45,421 bases of DNA, from contig NZ_JACBAZ010000016.1 of NCBI RefSeq assembly GCF_013391475.1, positions 1-45,421 of the forward strand, written 5' to 3'. This stretch comes from Oceaniferula marina. GTDB lineage: Bacteria; Verrucomicrobiota; Verrucomicrobiia; Verrucomicrobiales; Akkermansiaceae. This document shows, piece after piece, positions 24,129 to 33,034 of this stretch (position 1 is the first letter of the stretch; every line of letters starts with the position of its first letter). The notes under the pieces were generated by a model that was not told the DNA's origin, did no database searches, and was given only the letters and a program-made list of their open reading frames with translations. The translations under genes and the position numbers were made by a program.

Positions 24129-26297
24129 TCAAGGCGCCACCGAAAAGGTAGTCAGAACAGCGCTATGATCTGATGGCCAGGTATTGTTCAGCGCCGGTGT
24201 GATATCACTTCCCCATGCGCCCACAGTCACTTCAACCTCGGTGGTAAACACTTCGGAGGCCGTCGCATTCAAATCATTTCCTTTATAGTAAATAAAGTCG
24301 ATTCGATCCTGTGGCTCACTTCCACCATGCAGTGGTGACCATGTGTCCGCCGGGTCGATGGCCGGGTTTGGGTGAACCATACGATAGGAGTCCAGCAAGC
24401 CGGCATTGACACAGGCGAGGCTAGTTGGCCAAGCAACATATCCGACGCCGCCATGCCATGATGCGGTCGCACTCGTCCAGTCAAGATGTGACGGAGCATT
24501 AAAGTCGCCGGTCAATAAAACAGGCACAGTGTCCGCATGATTCAGATGGTTGTTCATCCCTGAGATAATCGTGGCAATCTCTTCATCGCGTTGGGATTTT
24601 TTCTCTTCCGTAAGGACTTTCTGAGCTGTCGATCCATTCAGGTGGGCCTCATAGGGCCCATAGTAGACATAATCCAAATGGCAGTTATACAGAATAACTT
24701 CTTGAGCGGCATCGGATGTCAGCTTCACCTTGATACCATTGGCAATTCCGGCGGTAAACTCACTGGTGATAGGGTAACGACTGATAATGCCACTATCACC
24801 AGCTCCAGCCGGGCTATAGTGCCAGCCAAGAAGCTCTGCAATTTTTTTCGCCTGATAAGCATTGGTTCCACTGACGTTATCAACGGTTTCCTGCGTCCCA
24901 ATCAAATCGGCACCCGATAAGATGATCGCTTCGACACCTTTGCGGTGGCCAAAGTTGATTTTGCCAAGCCCATGCCAGAGGTTGAAGGATAAGACTTTGA
25001 GTTCCGTAACCACTTCTGCACCTGCGGCAAAAACCTCAATATGCATGGTGGCATCCGCATTTTTACCGCCAAGATCGGTGGCCTTCACGACAAAGGTGTT
25101 CGCTCCCACATCAGCACTGCCGGGCGTTCCTGTTAGTGAGCCATCGGCGGCCACACTCAACCATGACGGACCACTGACCAGAGAATAGCTTAAGGTATCA
25201 CCAAGGTCTGGATCTGATGCATAAGCGCTGATCAATCCTGTATAGCTTTGCCCAACCACTCCGTGGATGCGCTTGAATGGAGATTGAACCCACTCCGGTC
25301 TGGCTGGACCAGGGCTGCCCACCACTGAAAATGAGATAGGCCCCTCGATCACCGTGTAGCCATCATTAGCGAGGAAATAGGCTTCGTAAGTGCCAACCTG
25401 CAGTCCTGGGTTAGTAAAATCAACAGAGCCTGAGGTTCCGCTGGTATAACTCCACAGCAGTGAAGTCGTACCCTGTGCCGGAGTTTGCCCGGGGTAATAA
25501 ATACCTATCCAGTCCGTACTGTTGCCCGGACCGTCTGCATAACTAACGGTGATGGTTTCATCAACATCATAAGAACTTTTATCTGTATAAAGTGAATCAC
25601 CTCCGGCGACGTCTACCGAAAATGCCACAGGGCCATCGAGCACCGTATAGCCGTTATTCTCGAGAAAATAAGCGACATAATTTCCTTCTGCCAACCCGGG
25701 GTTGTTAAAGGTGACCGAGCCCGAGGTCACCCCACCACCCGTGGATTGCGTGCCATTGGTATACGCCCAGAGGGTAGAGGGCGTCCCTTGTGCAGGAGTC
25801 TGCCCCGGTAAATAGATACCCACCCAATCAGCATCATTCCCCGGCCCACCTGTAAAATTGACCGTGACAGATTCATCGACGTCGTAAGAATCTTGACTAA
25901 GGCTGACGGCCGGATTTCCGCCTCCTGCCTGAGAAACGGTAAAATTGATCGGGCCTGATAGTACCGTATCGCTGTCATTGCTCAGGTAATACGCACTGTA
26001 GGTTCCTTGTGAAAGTGACAGGCCGGTAAAAGTCACGGATCCACTTTTAGGGCCACGTTTTTTGGATTGTTGAGTCCCGCCGATATAAAGCCAGTCTTCG
26101 GCGTTTGTCCTGTTTGGTGTCACGCCATCAGAGCAAATCGCAACCCAGTCTTTACCTGATCCGGAGCCTCCGGACCATGAGGCGACCACATCGTCGGCGC
26201 TCGTGTAACTTGTAGTATCGAGAGAGAAACTTAACGCGGCTACAGCAGGAAAAGTAATAACTCCCATGCATAGAACGGTAGTGTATATTTTTTTCAT
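24129..26297 (-). CDS. Secreted EEP-domain hydrolase with SKICH-like repeats
   Basis: This 722-aa exported protein has a signal peptide (about residues 1-20) and then three homologous beta-sandwich units of about 95 residues each (about 20-115, 120-220 and 225-315). They carry the recurring pattern SYDVDE..V..F..GPGN..DWVGIYLPGQTP and end in EGNYVAYFLENNGYTVLDGP. A putative-Ig domain follows (DPDLGDTLSYSLVSGPSWLS, about 335-415). The C-terminal 300 residues form an endonuclease/exonuclease/phosphatase fold: LSFNLWHG, GTQET, LYNCHLDY, LLTGDFNAPSH, DRIDFIYY and WPSDHSAV. It may cleave phosphodiesters of nucleic acids, lipids or phosphosugars. An in-frame ATG at 26312 is also possible. It is monocistronic and divergent from the propeller gene at 26613. 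Confidence 0.85.
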   Translation of the reverse strand: MKKIYTTVLCMGVITFPAVAALSFSLDTTSYTSADDVVASWSGGSGSGKDWVAICSDGVTPNRTNAEDWLYIGGTQQSKKRGPKSGSVTFTGLSLSQGTYSAYYLSNDSDTVLSGPINFTVSQAGGGNPAVSLSQDSYDVDESVTVNFTGGPGNDADWVGIYLPGQTPAQGTPSTLWAYTNGTQSTGGGVTSGSVTFNNPGLAEGNYVAYFLENNGYTVLDGPVAFSVDVAGGDSLYTDKSSYDVDETITVSYADGPGNSTDWIGIYYPGQTPAQGTTSLLWSYTSGTSGSVDFTNPGLQVGTYEAYFLANDGYTVIEGPISFSVVGSPGPARPEWVQSPFKRIHGVVGQSYTGLISAYASDPDLGDTLSYSLVSGPSWLSVAADGSLTGTPGSADVGANTFVVKATDLGGKNADATMHIEVFAAGAEVVTELKVLSFNLWHGLGKINFGHRKGVEAIILSGADLIGTQETVDNVSGTNAYQAKKIAELLGWHYSPAGAGDSGIISRYPITSEFTAGIANGIKVKLTSDAAQEVILYNCHLDYVYYGPYEAHLNGSTAQKVLTEEKKSQRDEEIATIISGMNNHLNHADTVPVLLTGDFNAPSHLDWTSATASWHGGVGYVAWPTSLACVNAGLLDSYRMVHPNPAIDPADTWSPLHGGSEPQDRIDFIYYKGNDLNATASEVFTTEVEVTVGAWGSDITPALNNTWPSDHSAVLTTFSVAP

Positions 26298-26612
26298 AAC
26301 ACTAAAGAGCATACCTCATTTCAAATGACTGCCTATGGGCCATATCGTCAATCAAGGGGCAATTTGAATAGATTCTCACAGCATGCCTAATCGCTATCTA
26401 TACCCTCGAACACCTACTCCCGTCCTCCATCTGTGCAGGGAGAATCACAACAGCATTGTGGCTCTATACCTCTTAGCCTCGGTGCTTTCCCCTTGCCAGA
26501 CCCCTGAGCTCTCGCCATTTTCTCTCCGCATTCATCCTCCGGATTCCCGTATGGACCTCACTCCCCATCACAAGATTCCCGGTCATCACACACAACAAAT
26601 CACTTTCCCGTC
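26298..26612. promoter_or_regulatory. Divergent intergenic region
   Basis: These 315 bases separate the divergent genes at 26297 and 26613 and so must carry two promoters. The forward 77-codon frame across it is rich in proline and histidine, has no signature and is probably spurious. I see no clear operator, riboswitch or repeat. Confidence 0.4.
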
Positions 26613-29600
26613 GTGAAAAACAATAGATCCAAGCTTTCCTTATTCACTCAATGGCTGGCTGCAGCCATTGCCTCGGCCTCTCTTTGCCACGCAGAGTCAG
26701 AAAAGGAATCAACCAACCAAAAAGACCGAGGCGCACTGGAAGAATACAACCAGGAACTCCGCGACCGGGGATGGCACCGCAAGGAGGCCAATGCCCTCAC
26801 CGATGCTCTGGCAGATACGTTTGGCGACGACCTTTTGCTTCCACTTCCGGCTCCGGACCAGTTTGTTACCAAGCTCTTTGCAGGGTACCAAGCGGACTAC
26901 GCCAAGTTTGAAAAGGATTTCCCAAATGCCTCCATCCCCCTCCCGAAGGGATCACCATCCAAAGCAGGCGTCTGGTCGCGGATTTACATGAATCCGACAG
27001 GAGGACGTATCTATGACCTGGAACTGAATCCAAAAAATCCGGATGAAATTTACGCCAACCCGGATGGCGATGGTATTTATTTCACCAAAAACGGAGGGAA
27101 AAACTGGCACGTCATCACAGATACGATCCCAACCCGCCTGCACCGGAACTGTGCAGAAAACATCATCGTCGACCCCCGGGACTTCCGGCATGTCTTCTCC
27201 ATTTCCCACTACGGACGGATGTATGAAACCAAAGACCAGGGCGCCACTTGGTCACTGGTGATCAATACCGCCAATCAACAAGGCAACGTGCCACAATTCA
27301 AGTGGGTCGAAGCCTTCCGCGATAGAAAAAACAAGCTGGTCATCATCGGGGTGGTCACAAAAGGATCGGGAAGGAATGGTGGGTGGAAACCGGGCGTCTA
27401 CCGCACCGAGAATACAGGCAAAACCTGGCAGCGTATCGCTGTTGAGGGCGACAAACTACAAGAGATGGCCTTTCACAAAAAGAACCCGGACATCGTCTAT
27501 TTGGCGGGCAGATCGAAGTTGTTCATTTCGAAGAATGCAGGGAAGTCATTTTCACTCCTCAAGGATTTTAAAACTGGTGACCGCCCGATGTTTATCACGA
27601 CTCTCTATGGGGCTGACGCCGATGGCCTCTACGTCGCCGTTTCGACCGGTCGGGACACACAGGTTCACTTTTCAAAAAACAAGGGGAGAAACTGGCAACT
27701 CCGGCAGGATTCCGCCAAGAAAGTCGGCCATGAAAAGGGTATTTTTGGCAACGATGGAAGCAGCGGATGGACGAGCTTTTTCGAAGTGGATCCCTTTGAT
27801 CCAAAGCACCTGATGGCATCGAGCGTCGGCAACTGCGAATCGTTCGACGGTGGTGTGACCTGGAACTATTTCTCCTGGGGCAAGCGCGCGAATGCGATCA
27901 TGCCCGATGGCTCGGTGATCCCGTCCCCCCATGCCGGCCACAATGCCGACAACCACGTTCTTAAGTTCCATCCGGCCAAGCGAGGGTTCAGGGTCAAGGG
28001 ATGTGATGGTGGAATCATGGCAAAGTGGGAGGATAAAGCGGCCAACTGGACCAACATCTCCGGTGACATGCCGGCCTTCCTCTGGTTCTCCATCATCGTC
28101 AACGAGTTTGGCGACCGCTACATCGCCGGGAATACCCAAGACCTGAATGTGCAAACCTACCGCTACGGCGTCTGGGAAAATGAGATCGGCTACGAAGGGG
28201 ATGCCATTTTTATCAACCCGTACTCGAATGTTACCTATTACCCATGCTCCCCAACGGAGAAAGGTGAGGGACTGAATTTTCTGGAACCCGGGAACTGGAA
28301 AATGCACTCGTGGAACATGCCGAAATCAACGGTCAACTACAGCAACCCGGACCAGTTTTTTGTCGCCTTTGGCCGCAGGGAAACGTCCAAATCCAAGCAG
28401 CTTCCGAAGTTCCTTTATCAAAGCAACAACCGGGGCGTCAGCTATGACCGGGTTCCGAACCTGGACAAGCCGGTCTTCGCCATGAATGTATCACGCACCG
28501 ATGCTCCCATCCTCACCATTTTTACAGCCACCTCCGTCATGGCTACTTCCGATTGGGGACAAAACTGGCAAACCCATCCGTATCCCAAAACCTTCAAGGC
28601 CTCCGGAGGCACCCGAAAAGTCAGTGGAGCAGTTGATCCAAACAACCCAAAAAGACTTTGGCTGGGGGGAAAAGACGGCAAGGTCTTTTTCAGCAACAAC
28701 GGAGGCGCAAGCTGGCAGGATCTTTCCGGCACCCTGCCAAAAGGAGAAGTCAGTGAGCTCATTCTGCACGAAGGCACGGGCGGCGACCTTTACGCACTCA
28801 TCAATGGATATGGTGTGTTCTATAAAGCCGCAGACTCCAATGATTGGAGCTTCTGGATGGATGGTTTCGACCTGAGGGACTTCAAGGAAATCCGTATCGA
28901 CTACCCTCAGCAGAAGATGGTGGCCGCCAGCTACGGACGCGGAGCCTGGGAAGCCCCTTTGATGACCCCCTGCGAACGATTTTACCCCAAGGGCTTCGCC
29001 ATCAAACAGCTCAACGAGTTAGCTGACATCAAGGTGTTCGGTATCGATAGCCCACTGGTCACGCCCGACTACTACAACTACCACTGGACCATCAATGGAA
29101 AGCCTCAGGGGAGTAACACGCCGATGTTGGTCAGCAAAAACTGCAAACCAGGCGACACGGTGGAGCTGACGCTGAAACCGAAACATACCACGGGTATTGA
29201 AACACGCTCCAAAGCGCTGAAAGCAATCGCTCTGAAAGACAATTTTGGAGAGGGTAAGGCGAAGCCCGTTGCGATCGACAAATCCTACATCGATCTGGGT
29301 ATGCTTGAGTTGTTCGGAGCAAAACAAGACCTTACCTTTGAAGCCACGGTCAAACTCAGCCAAGCGGGTGTCGTCGCCGGCAACCGCAGGAAGTTTTTCA
29401 GAGATGCCAAGGGATGGTATCTCGACGTCAACAAGGACGGGGAGCTCTCCTTGCATTTATCCCCACGCCAAAACGGTAATTTCAGCCGCACGTACAAACG
29501 GCCGAAAGATCAGGCCCTGGTGATCACATCTCCCAAAAAGAGCGTCCCCTTCGAGGAGTCGGTCCAACTTGCCTTTTCCATCAGTGCGCAGGGCCTGGCA

Positions 29601-29903
29601 ACATTGTTCGTCAATGGTGATTCCGTTGGCCAAGCTGAAATCGATCCAGCCGACCGAGACTACTCACTGAACAGCGTGCTCAGCACCACCGTCTTTGCCG
29701 ACCCCTTCGGTAAACATGGCTCCTCCGGTGAAATCGAAAACATTCGGGTATGGCACAAACTTCTCACCGGTGAGGAATTGAAAGCCAATCGTATCAAACT
29801 CAGCAGCCCGGATGGGCTCGTATATTTCATCCTCTTCAACGACGCAGACCCGGTTGAAATGCTGACCCGGAAACCAGTAGTCATCAAACCCGATACCATG
29901 TAA
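26613..29903 (+). CDS. Secreted Asp-box propeller protein with LamG-like end
   Basis: This 1096-aa exported protein starts at GTG and has a signal peptide (about residues 8-27, LFTQWLAAAIASASLCHAES). Residues about 110-790 hold at least nine Asp-box/BNR-like repeats, for example TKNGGKNW, TKDQGATW, TENTGKTW, SKNAGKSF, SKNKGRNW, SFDGGVTW, TSDWGQNW and SNNGGASW. This indicates one or two beta-propellers of the sialidase/sortilin (VPS10) class. After an Ig-like segment (about 815-880), residues about 890-1090 look like a LamG jelly roll (LGMLELFGAKQDLTFEATVK through GEIENIRVWHKLLTGEELKA). Catalytic sialidase residues cannot be assigned, and xyloglucanase- or binding-type propellers are equally possible. 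It is followed after 12 bp by a gene starting with TTG. Confidence 0.8.
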   Translation: MKNNRSKLSLFTQWLAAAIASASLCHAESEKESTNQKDRGALEEYNQELRDRGWHRKEANALTDALADTFGDDLLLPLPAPDQFVTKLFAGYQADYAKFEKDFPNASIPLPKGSPSKAGVWSRIYMNPTGGRIYDLELNPKNPDEIYANPDGDGIYFTKNGGKNWHVITDTIPTRLHRNCAENIIVDPRDFRHVFSISHYGRMYETKDQGATWSLVINTANQQGNVPQFKWVEAFRDRKNKLVIIGVVTKGSGRNGGWKPGVYRTENTGKTWQRIAVEGDKLQEMAFHKKNPDIVYLAGRSKLFISKNAGKSFSLLKDFKTGDRPMFITTLYGADADGLYVAVSTGRDTQVHFSKNKGRNWQLRQDSAKKVGHEKGIFGNDGSSGWTSFFEVDPFDPKHLMASSVGNCESFDGGVTWNYFSWGKRANAIMPDGSVIPSPHAGHNADNHVLKFHPAKRGFRVKGCDGGIMAKWEDKAANWTNISGDMPAFLWFSIIVNEFGDRYIAGNTQDLNVQTYRYGVWENEIGYEGDAIFINPYSNVTYYPCSPTEKGEGLNFLEPGNWKMHSWNMPKSTVNYSNPDQFFVAFGRRETSKSKQLPKFLYQSNNRGVSYDRVPNLDKPVFAMNVSRTDAPILTIFTATSVMATSDWGQNWQTHPYPKTFKASGGTRKVSGAVDPNNPKRLWLGGKDGKVFFSNNGGASWQDLSGTLPKGEVSELILHEGTGGDLYALINGYGVFYKAADSNDWSFWMDGFDLRDFKEIRIDYPQQKMVAASYGRGAWEAPLMTPCERFYPKGFAIKQLNELADIKVFGIDSPLVTPDYYNYHWTINGKPQGSNTPMLVSKNCKPGDTVELTLKPKHTTGIETRSKALKAIALKDNFGEGKAKPVAIDKSYIDLGMLELFGAKQDLTFEATVKLSQAGVVAGNRRKFFRDAKGWYLDVNKDGELSLHLSPRQNGNFSRTYKRPKDQALVITSPKKSVPFEESVQLAFSISAQGLATLFVNGDSVGQAEIDPADRDYSLNSVLSTTVFADPFGKHGSSGEIENIRVWHKLLTGEELKANRIKLSSPDGLVYFILFNDADPVEMLTRKPVVIKPDTM

Positions 29904-29915
29904 ACCTCCGCAACC

Positions 29916-31187
29916 TTGAAACTCGAAACCATACAAGCCGCCCTGCCTGATTCAGGCCTCAGACAGGGTGCCAACTGGCTGTTTTCACCCAAACCGCTGG
30001 AGCTGGACAAGCGTACCGCCAAATCCCTGACCCGGCTCGGACACCCACTCGCCCAGTTTCAACGGGCCTCGGACTCTGTCTATCAACGCAGTGCCAAAGG
30101 TAAACTTCCCCCCTGGATCTCCGAGCTTCTGGATGCTGGCAAACCCGAATGGATCACCAGCGCCCAACGTTCACCAGAACTGCGCAACACCCTCCCCCGG
30201 GTCATCCGACCCGACCTCATCCTCACCGGCGATGAAACCCATAGCTCCTTCGCCCTGACCGAGCTCGACTCCGTCCCAGGCGGCATGGGCATCACCCTCT
30301 GGCTATCCCAATTTTACAGCCAACATGGATATGATGTCTTAGGAGGAGAAATGGGCATCCGTGAAGGCTTTCAATCCTTGTTTCCAGACACAGGCGGACG
30401 TGTGCTGGTCAGCGAAGAATCCGCCGACTACCTGCCGGAAATGGAATGGCTGGCTTCGCAATGCCAAAACCTCAACACCCAAAGTGCGGAACAAGACAAG
30501 GGAGAACACTCTGCCGCCTATCGATTTTTTGAGTGGTTCGATTGGCAAAATATCCCCGCAGCTCAACAACTTGCGGCTTCTCCAAAGCTAAGCTCCCCCT
30601 GCAAACCCCACCTCGAAGAGAAACTCTGGCTCGCCCTGCTGCACACTCCATCATTACGAAAAATCTGGCAACAGGAGCTTCGTGCCAATCACCTCCAACG
30701 GCTGCTCGAGATCATCCCGCAAGGATGGGTCGTCGACCCCTCCCCTCTCCCACCGCATGCTTCGCTTCCAGGGCTCAATGTCCACTCCTGGGAAGACGTT
30801 GCCAATTTCAGCCAAAAAGAACGGCAGTTGGTTCTCAAAGTCAGCGGCTTCTCCGAACTCGCCTGGGGGTCACGCGGCGTCCACATCGGTCACGATATGC
30901 CATCCAACGAATGGCAGGAACAAGTGCGGCAAGCAACGGCATCCATCCATCAACAACCGTGGATGATGCAACGCTACCACGCCGGGAAAATCATCGAGCA
31001 CCCGTACTTCGACCCCGAGACCGGCCAGGAACGCATCATGCAGGGACGCGCCCGGCTTTGCCCATATTTTTTCACCGACCTGGCAGGCAAAACCACCTTT
31101 GCAGGCTGCCTCGCGACCATCGTTCCCGCCGACAAAAAGAAAATCCACGGTATGAAGGATGGTATTCTGGTGCCTTGTATGGTGTGA
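29916..31187 (+). CDS. Conserved-looking cytosolic protein, possible permuted ATP-grasp
   Basis: This 423-aa protein has no signal peptide or membrane span. I do not firmly recognise it. The segment ALTELDSVPGGMGITLWLSQ (about residues 112-131) and the C-terminal HGMKDGILVPCMV are reminiscent of circularly permuted ATP-grasp or glutathionylspermidine-synthase-like proteins, where an acidic residue followed by xxPGGxG contacts ATP. LVLKVSGFSELAWGSRGVHI (about 307-326) could be a phosphate-binding strand-loop. This is a weak motif-level resemblance only. The start is TTG at 29916; no ATG lies in a better place. Twelve bases separate it from the propeller gene, so the two are likely one operon, although one product is exported and the other is not. 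Confidence 0.6.
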   Translation: MKLETIQAALPDSGLRQGANWLFSPKPLELDKRTAKSLTRLGHPLAQFQRASDSVYQRSAKGKLPPWISELLDAGKPEWITSAQRSPELRNTLPRVIRPDLILTGDETHSSFALTELDSVPGGMGITLWLSQFYSQHGYDVLGGEMGIREGFQSLFPDTGGRVLVSEESADYLPEMEWLASQCQNLNTQSAEQDKGEHSAAYRFFEWFDWQNIPAAQQLAASPKLSSPCKPHLEEKLWLALLHTPSLRKIWQQELRANHLQRLLEIIPQGWVVDPSPLPPHASLPGLNVHSWEDVANFSQKERQLVLKVSGFSELAWGSRGVHIGHDMPSNEWQEQVRQATASIHQQPWMMQRYHAGKIIEHPYFDPETGQERIMQGRARLCPYFFTDLAGKTTFAGCLATIVPADKKKIHGMKDGILVPCMV

Positions 31188-31213
31188 GCCGATACGCATT
31201 AACAGGCTCAACC

Positions 31214-33034
31214 CTACTCCTGTAATTCCACACGGAAAAAATTGCGGTCTTGATCCGTATCATAGAGCCAGCGGAAGGTGTATTTGCCATCGCCTGCGGG
31301 AGTGGCATCAATCAATGACAGCCGCGTGGGTGACCATGTTTGTAAATCACCTGAGGCAAAGGGGTTGATGGTCAGGTCGTCGGTGTTGACGATGGAGGTG
31401 TAGGTAAAGACGATTTCTTCTGAGCCGAACCCCTCGGAGGAAAGATCTGCTACGACAGCCGAAGGAGTCGGCGTATCGCTTGGAGAAAGCGCATCGGTTC
31501 CGAGCAAATATTCCAGCCCGTTGGAAATACCATCTCCATCGGCATCTGCCTTGGGATCGGCTAATTCGGGAGCAACGGCCTCGGGGTAGGTGGTGGTATC
31601 GATTCTCTCACTGGGGGTGCCAAGTTTCCCTGATAATTGACTCAAGATGGTTGGGTTCTGAGCTGAGACATCCTCCACTTCGTAACGATAGGACGAAAGG
31701 TCATACAAGTCCTTGTCTGATCCTGTGTTGATTAAGCGCCACTCTAACGATCTTACTGTGGTAAGACTTCCAAAACGAGAATAGGCATACTCTTTTCCGG
31801 GTGCATACGGGTTACGAATCATGGGCAATAACGATTTTCCACTGATTCCGGATGGTGTCGTCAAACCACACATGTCAGCGATGGTGGGGTAAATATCAAT
31901 GGTTTCCACAACCCCCTCTGCTTGGATACCGTGGAAGACATCAGGGCTGATATGGGAAGGAGCCTTGATGATAAGCGGTGACTCCAGAGAGCGCTCCAGC
32001 ACCTTGTGCTTACCAATCAAACCATAATCATCCAAGCACCACCCGTGGTCACCCCAAAGAACCACGATGGTATTGTCTGCCAAGCCCAATGCCTCCAATT
32101 CATTGAGGACTTTACCGACTTGAGCGTCGACATAAGAAACACAGGCAAAATAAGCATGGCGAAGCTGATCGCGGTCGCTTCGGTTCGTGTAAGAGTTGAT
32201 TTCGCTCGAATTGGTCGTCGTGGAAGCATTGGCCCCTGTCGGTTTGCCGGCCGGGCTCGCCGCAGGAAGCATTGCAGGATCATAGAGATCATAATACGCC
32301 TTGGGTGCATTAAACGGGAGGTGGGGTTTCATAAACCCCAGAGCCAGGCAGAACCTTGTGCCGTCATCTTTGAACTCACGTAGTTTCTCAATAGCCCCCT
32401 GTGCAATCTGGCCATCGGGGTAGGCCTCATCCGGAAGCGAGTTTCCCTGCTGATCCACACCGATCTCATAGGCCGGAGTAGTGACTTTGACGCGCCCGGT
32501 GCCATCGGCATAAGCAAAAAGTGGATAGCGTTGGGCGCCCCATTTGTTGTGATCCCAAAGGATTTCATTCCACGAATGACGCATGTCAGGGTTGGTTGCC
32601 TTGGTGCGGCCAATGTCATAGGTGCCTGAGTTATTGGACCACTGATAGCCGTCTGGCTCGTGAGTGAGTTTACCCATCGACACCGTATGCCACCCATTGC
32701 GTCGGAGTAGGTCCACCCAGCTTTCGGGTGCGCTTGGATACGATGTGGGCATTTTGCTAAAAGCTCCATTATCGTCGGTTGCTGACGTTGGTGTCAGACC
32801 GCTCATCAAGGCATAACGAGAGGCTCCACAAGTTGGAACCGCCACGTAATGGTTGCGGAAGAGTCGGCCCTGACTCGCCAGCGTATCGATATGGGGAGTC
32901 ACCATGTGACTTTCTCCATAGCAATTGAGCTCTGGCCGTAAATCATCGACCGCAATAAACAACACATTCGGAGGATCCGCTGCTACCAGAGCAGATGTTG
33001 TGATAATCAATGAGATTGCTGAAAGAATGTTCAT
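31214..33034 (-). CDS. Sulfatase with CxAxR motif and C-terminal extension
   Basis: This 606-aa exported sulfatase resembles the iduronate-2-sulfatase group. It has a signal peptide (residues 1-19), the metal site NVLFIAVDDLRPELNCYGE (DD at 30-31) and PTCGASRYALMSG, in which Cys69 is the predicted formylglycine but the usual proline is alanine (CGASR). MGKLTHEPDGYQWSN and VVLWGDHGWCLDDYG are further family elements. After about residue 485 a non-sulfatase tail follows: DADGDGISNGLEYLLGTDA, a thrombospondin type 3-like calcium loop, then a beta-rich domain ending FRWLYDTDQDRNFFRVELQE. Similar tails are common on secreted Verrucomicrobiota proteins. Its start overlaps the stop of the preceding gene by ATGA, so translation is probably coupled. 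Confidence 0.9.
   Translation of the reverse strand: MNILSAISLIITTSALVAADPPNVLFIAVDDLRPELNCYGESHMVTPHIDTLASQGRLFRNHYVAVPTCGASRYALMSGLTPTSATDDNGAFSKMPTSYPSAPESWVDLLRRNGWHTVSMGKLTHEPDGYQWSNNSGTYDIGRTKATNPDMRHSWNEILWDHNKWGAQRYPLFAYADGTGRVKVTTPAYEIGVDQQGNSLPDEAYPDGQIAQGAIEKLREFKDDGTRFCLALGFMKPHLPFNAPKAYYDLYDPAMLPAASPAGKPTGANASTTTNSSEINSYTNRSDRDQLRHAYFACVSYVDAQVGKVLNELEALGLADNTIVVLWGDHGWCLDDYGLIGKHKVLERSLESPLIIKAPSHISPDVFHGIQAEGVVETIDIYPTIADMCGLTTPSGISGKSLLPMIRNPYAPGKEYAYSRFGSLTTVRSLEWRLINTGSDKDLYDLSSYRYEVEDVSAQNPTILSQLSGKLGTPSERIDTTTYPEAVAPELADPKADADGDGISNGLEYLLGTDALSPSDTPTPSAVVADLSSEGFGSEEIVFTYTSIVNTDDLTINPFASGDLQTWSPTRLSLIDATPAGDGKYTFRWLYDTDQDRNFFRVELQE

Noticed and set aside
26383-26616. 77-codon frame in the divergent intergenic region
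   Set aside because: It is biased to Pro and His, has no homology that I can see and overlaps the start of the propeller gene.
27672-28307. 211-codon reverse frame within the propeller gene
   Set aside because: It is antisense to the Asp-box protein, whose repeats are unmistakable.
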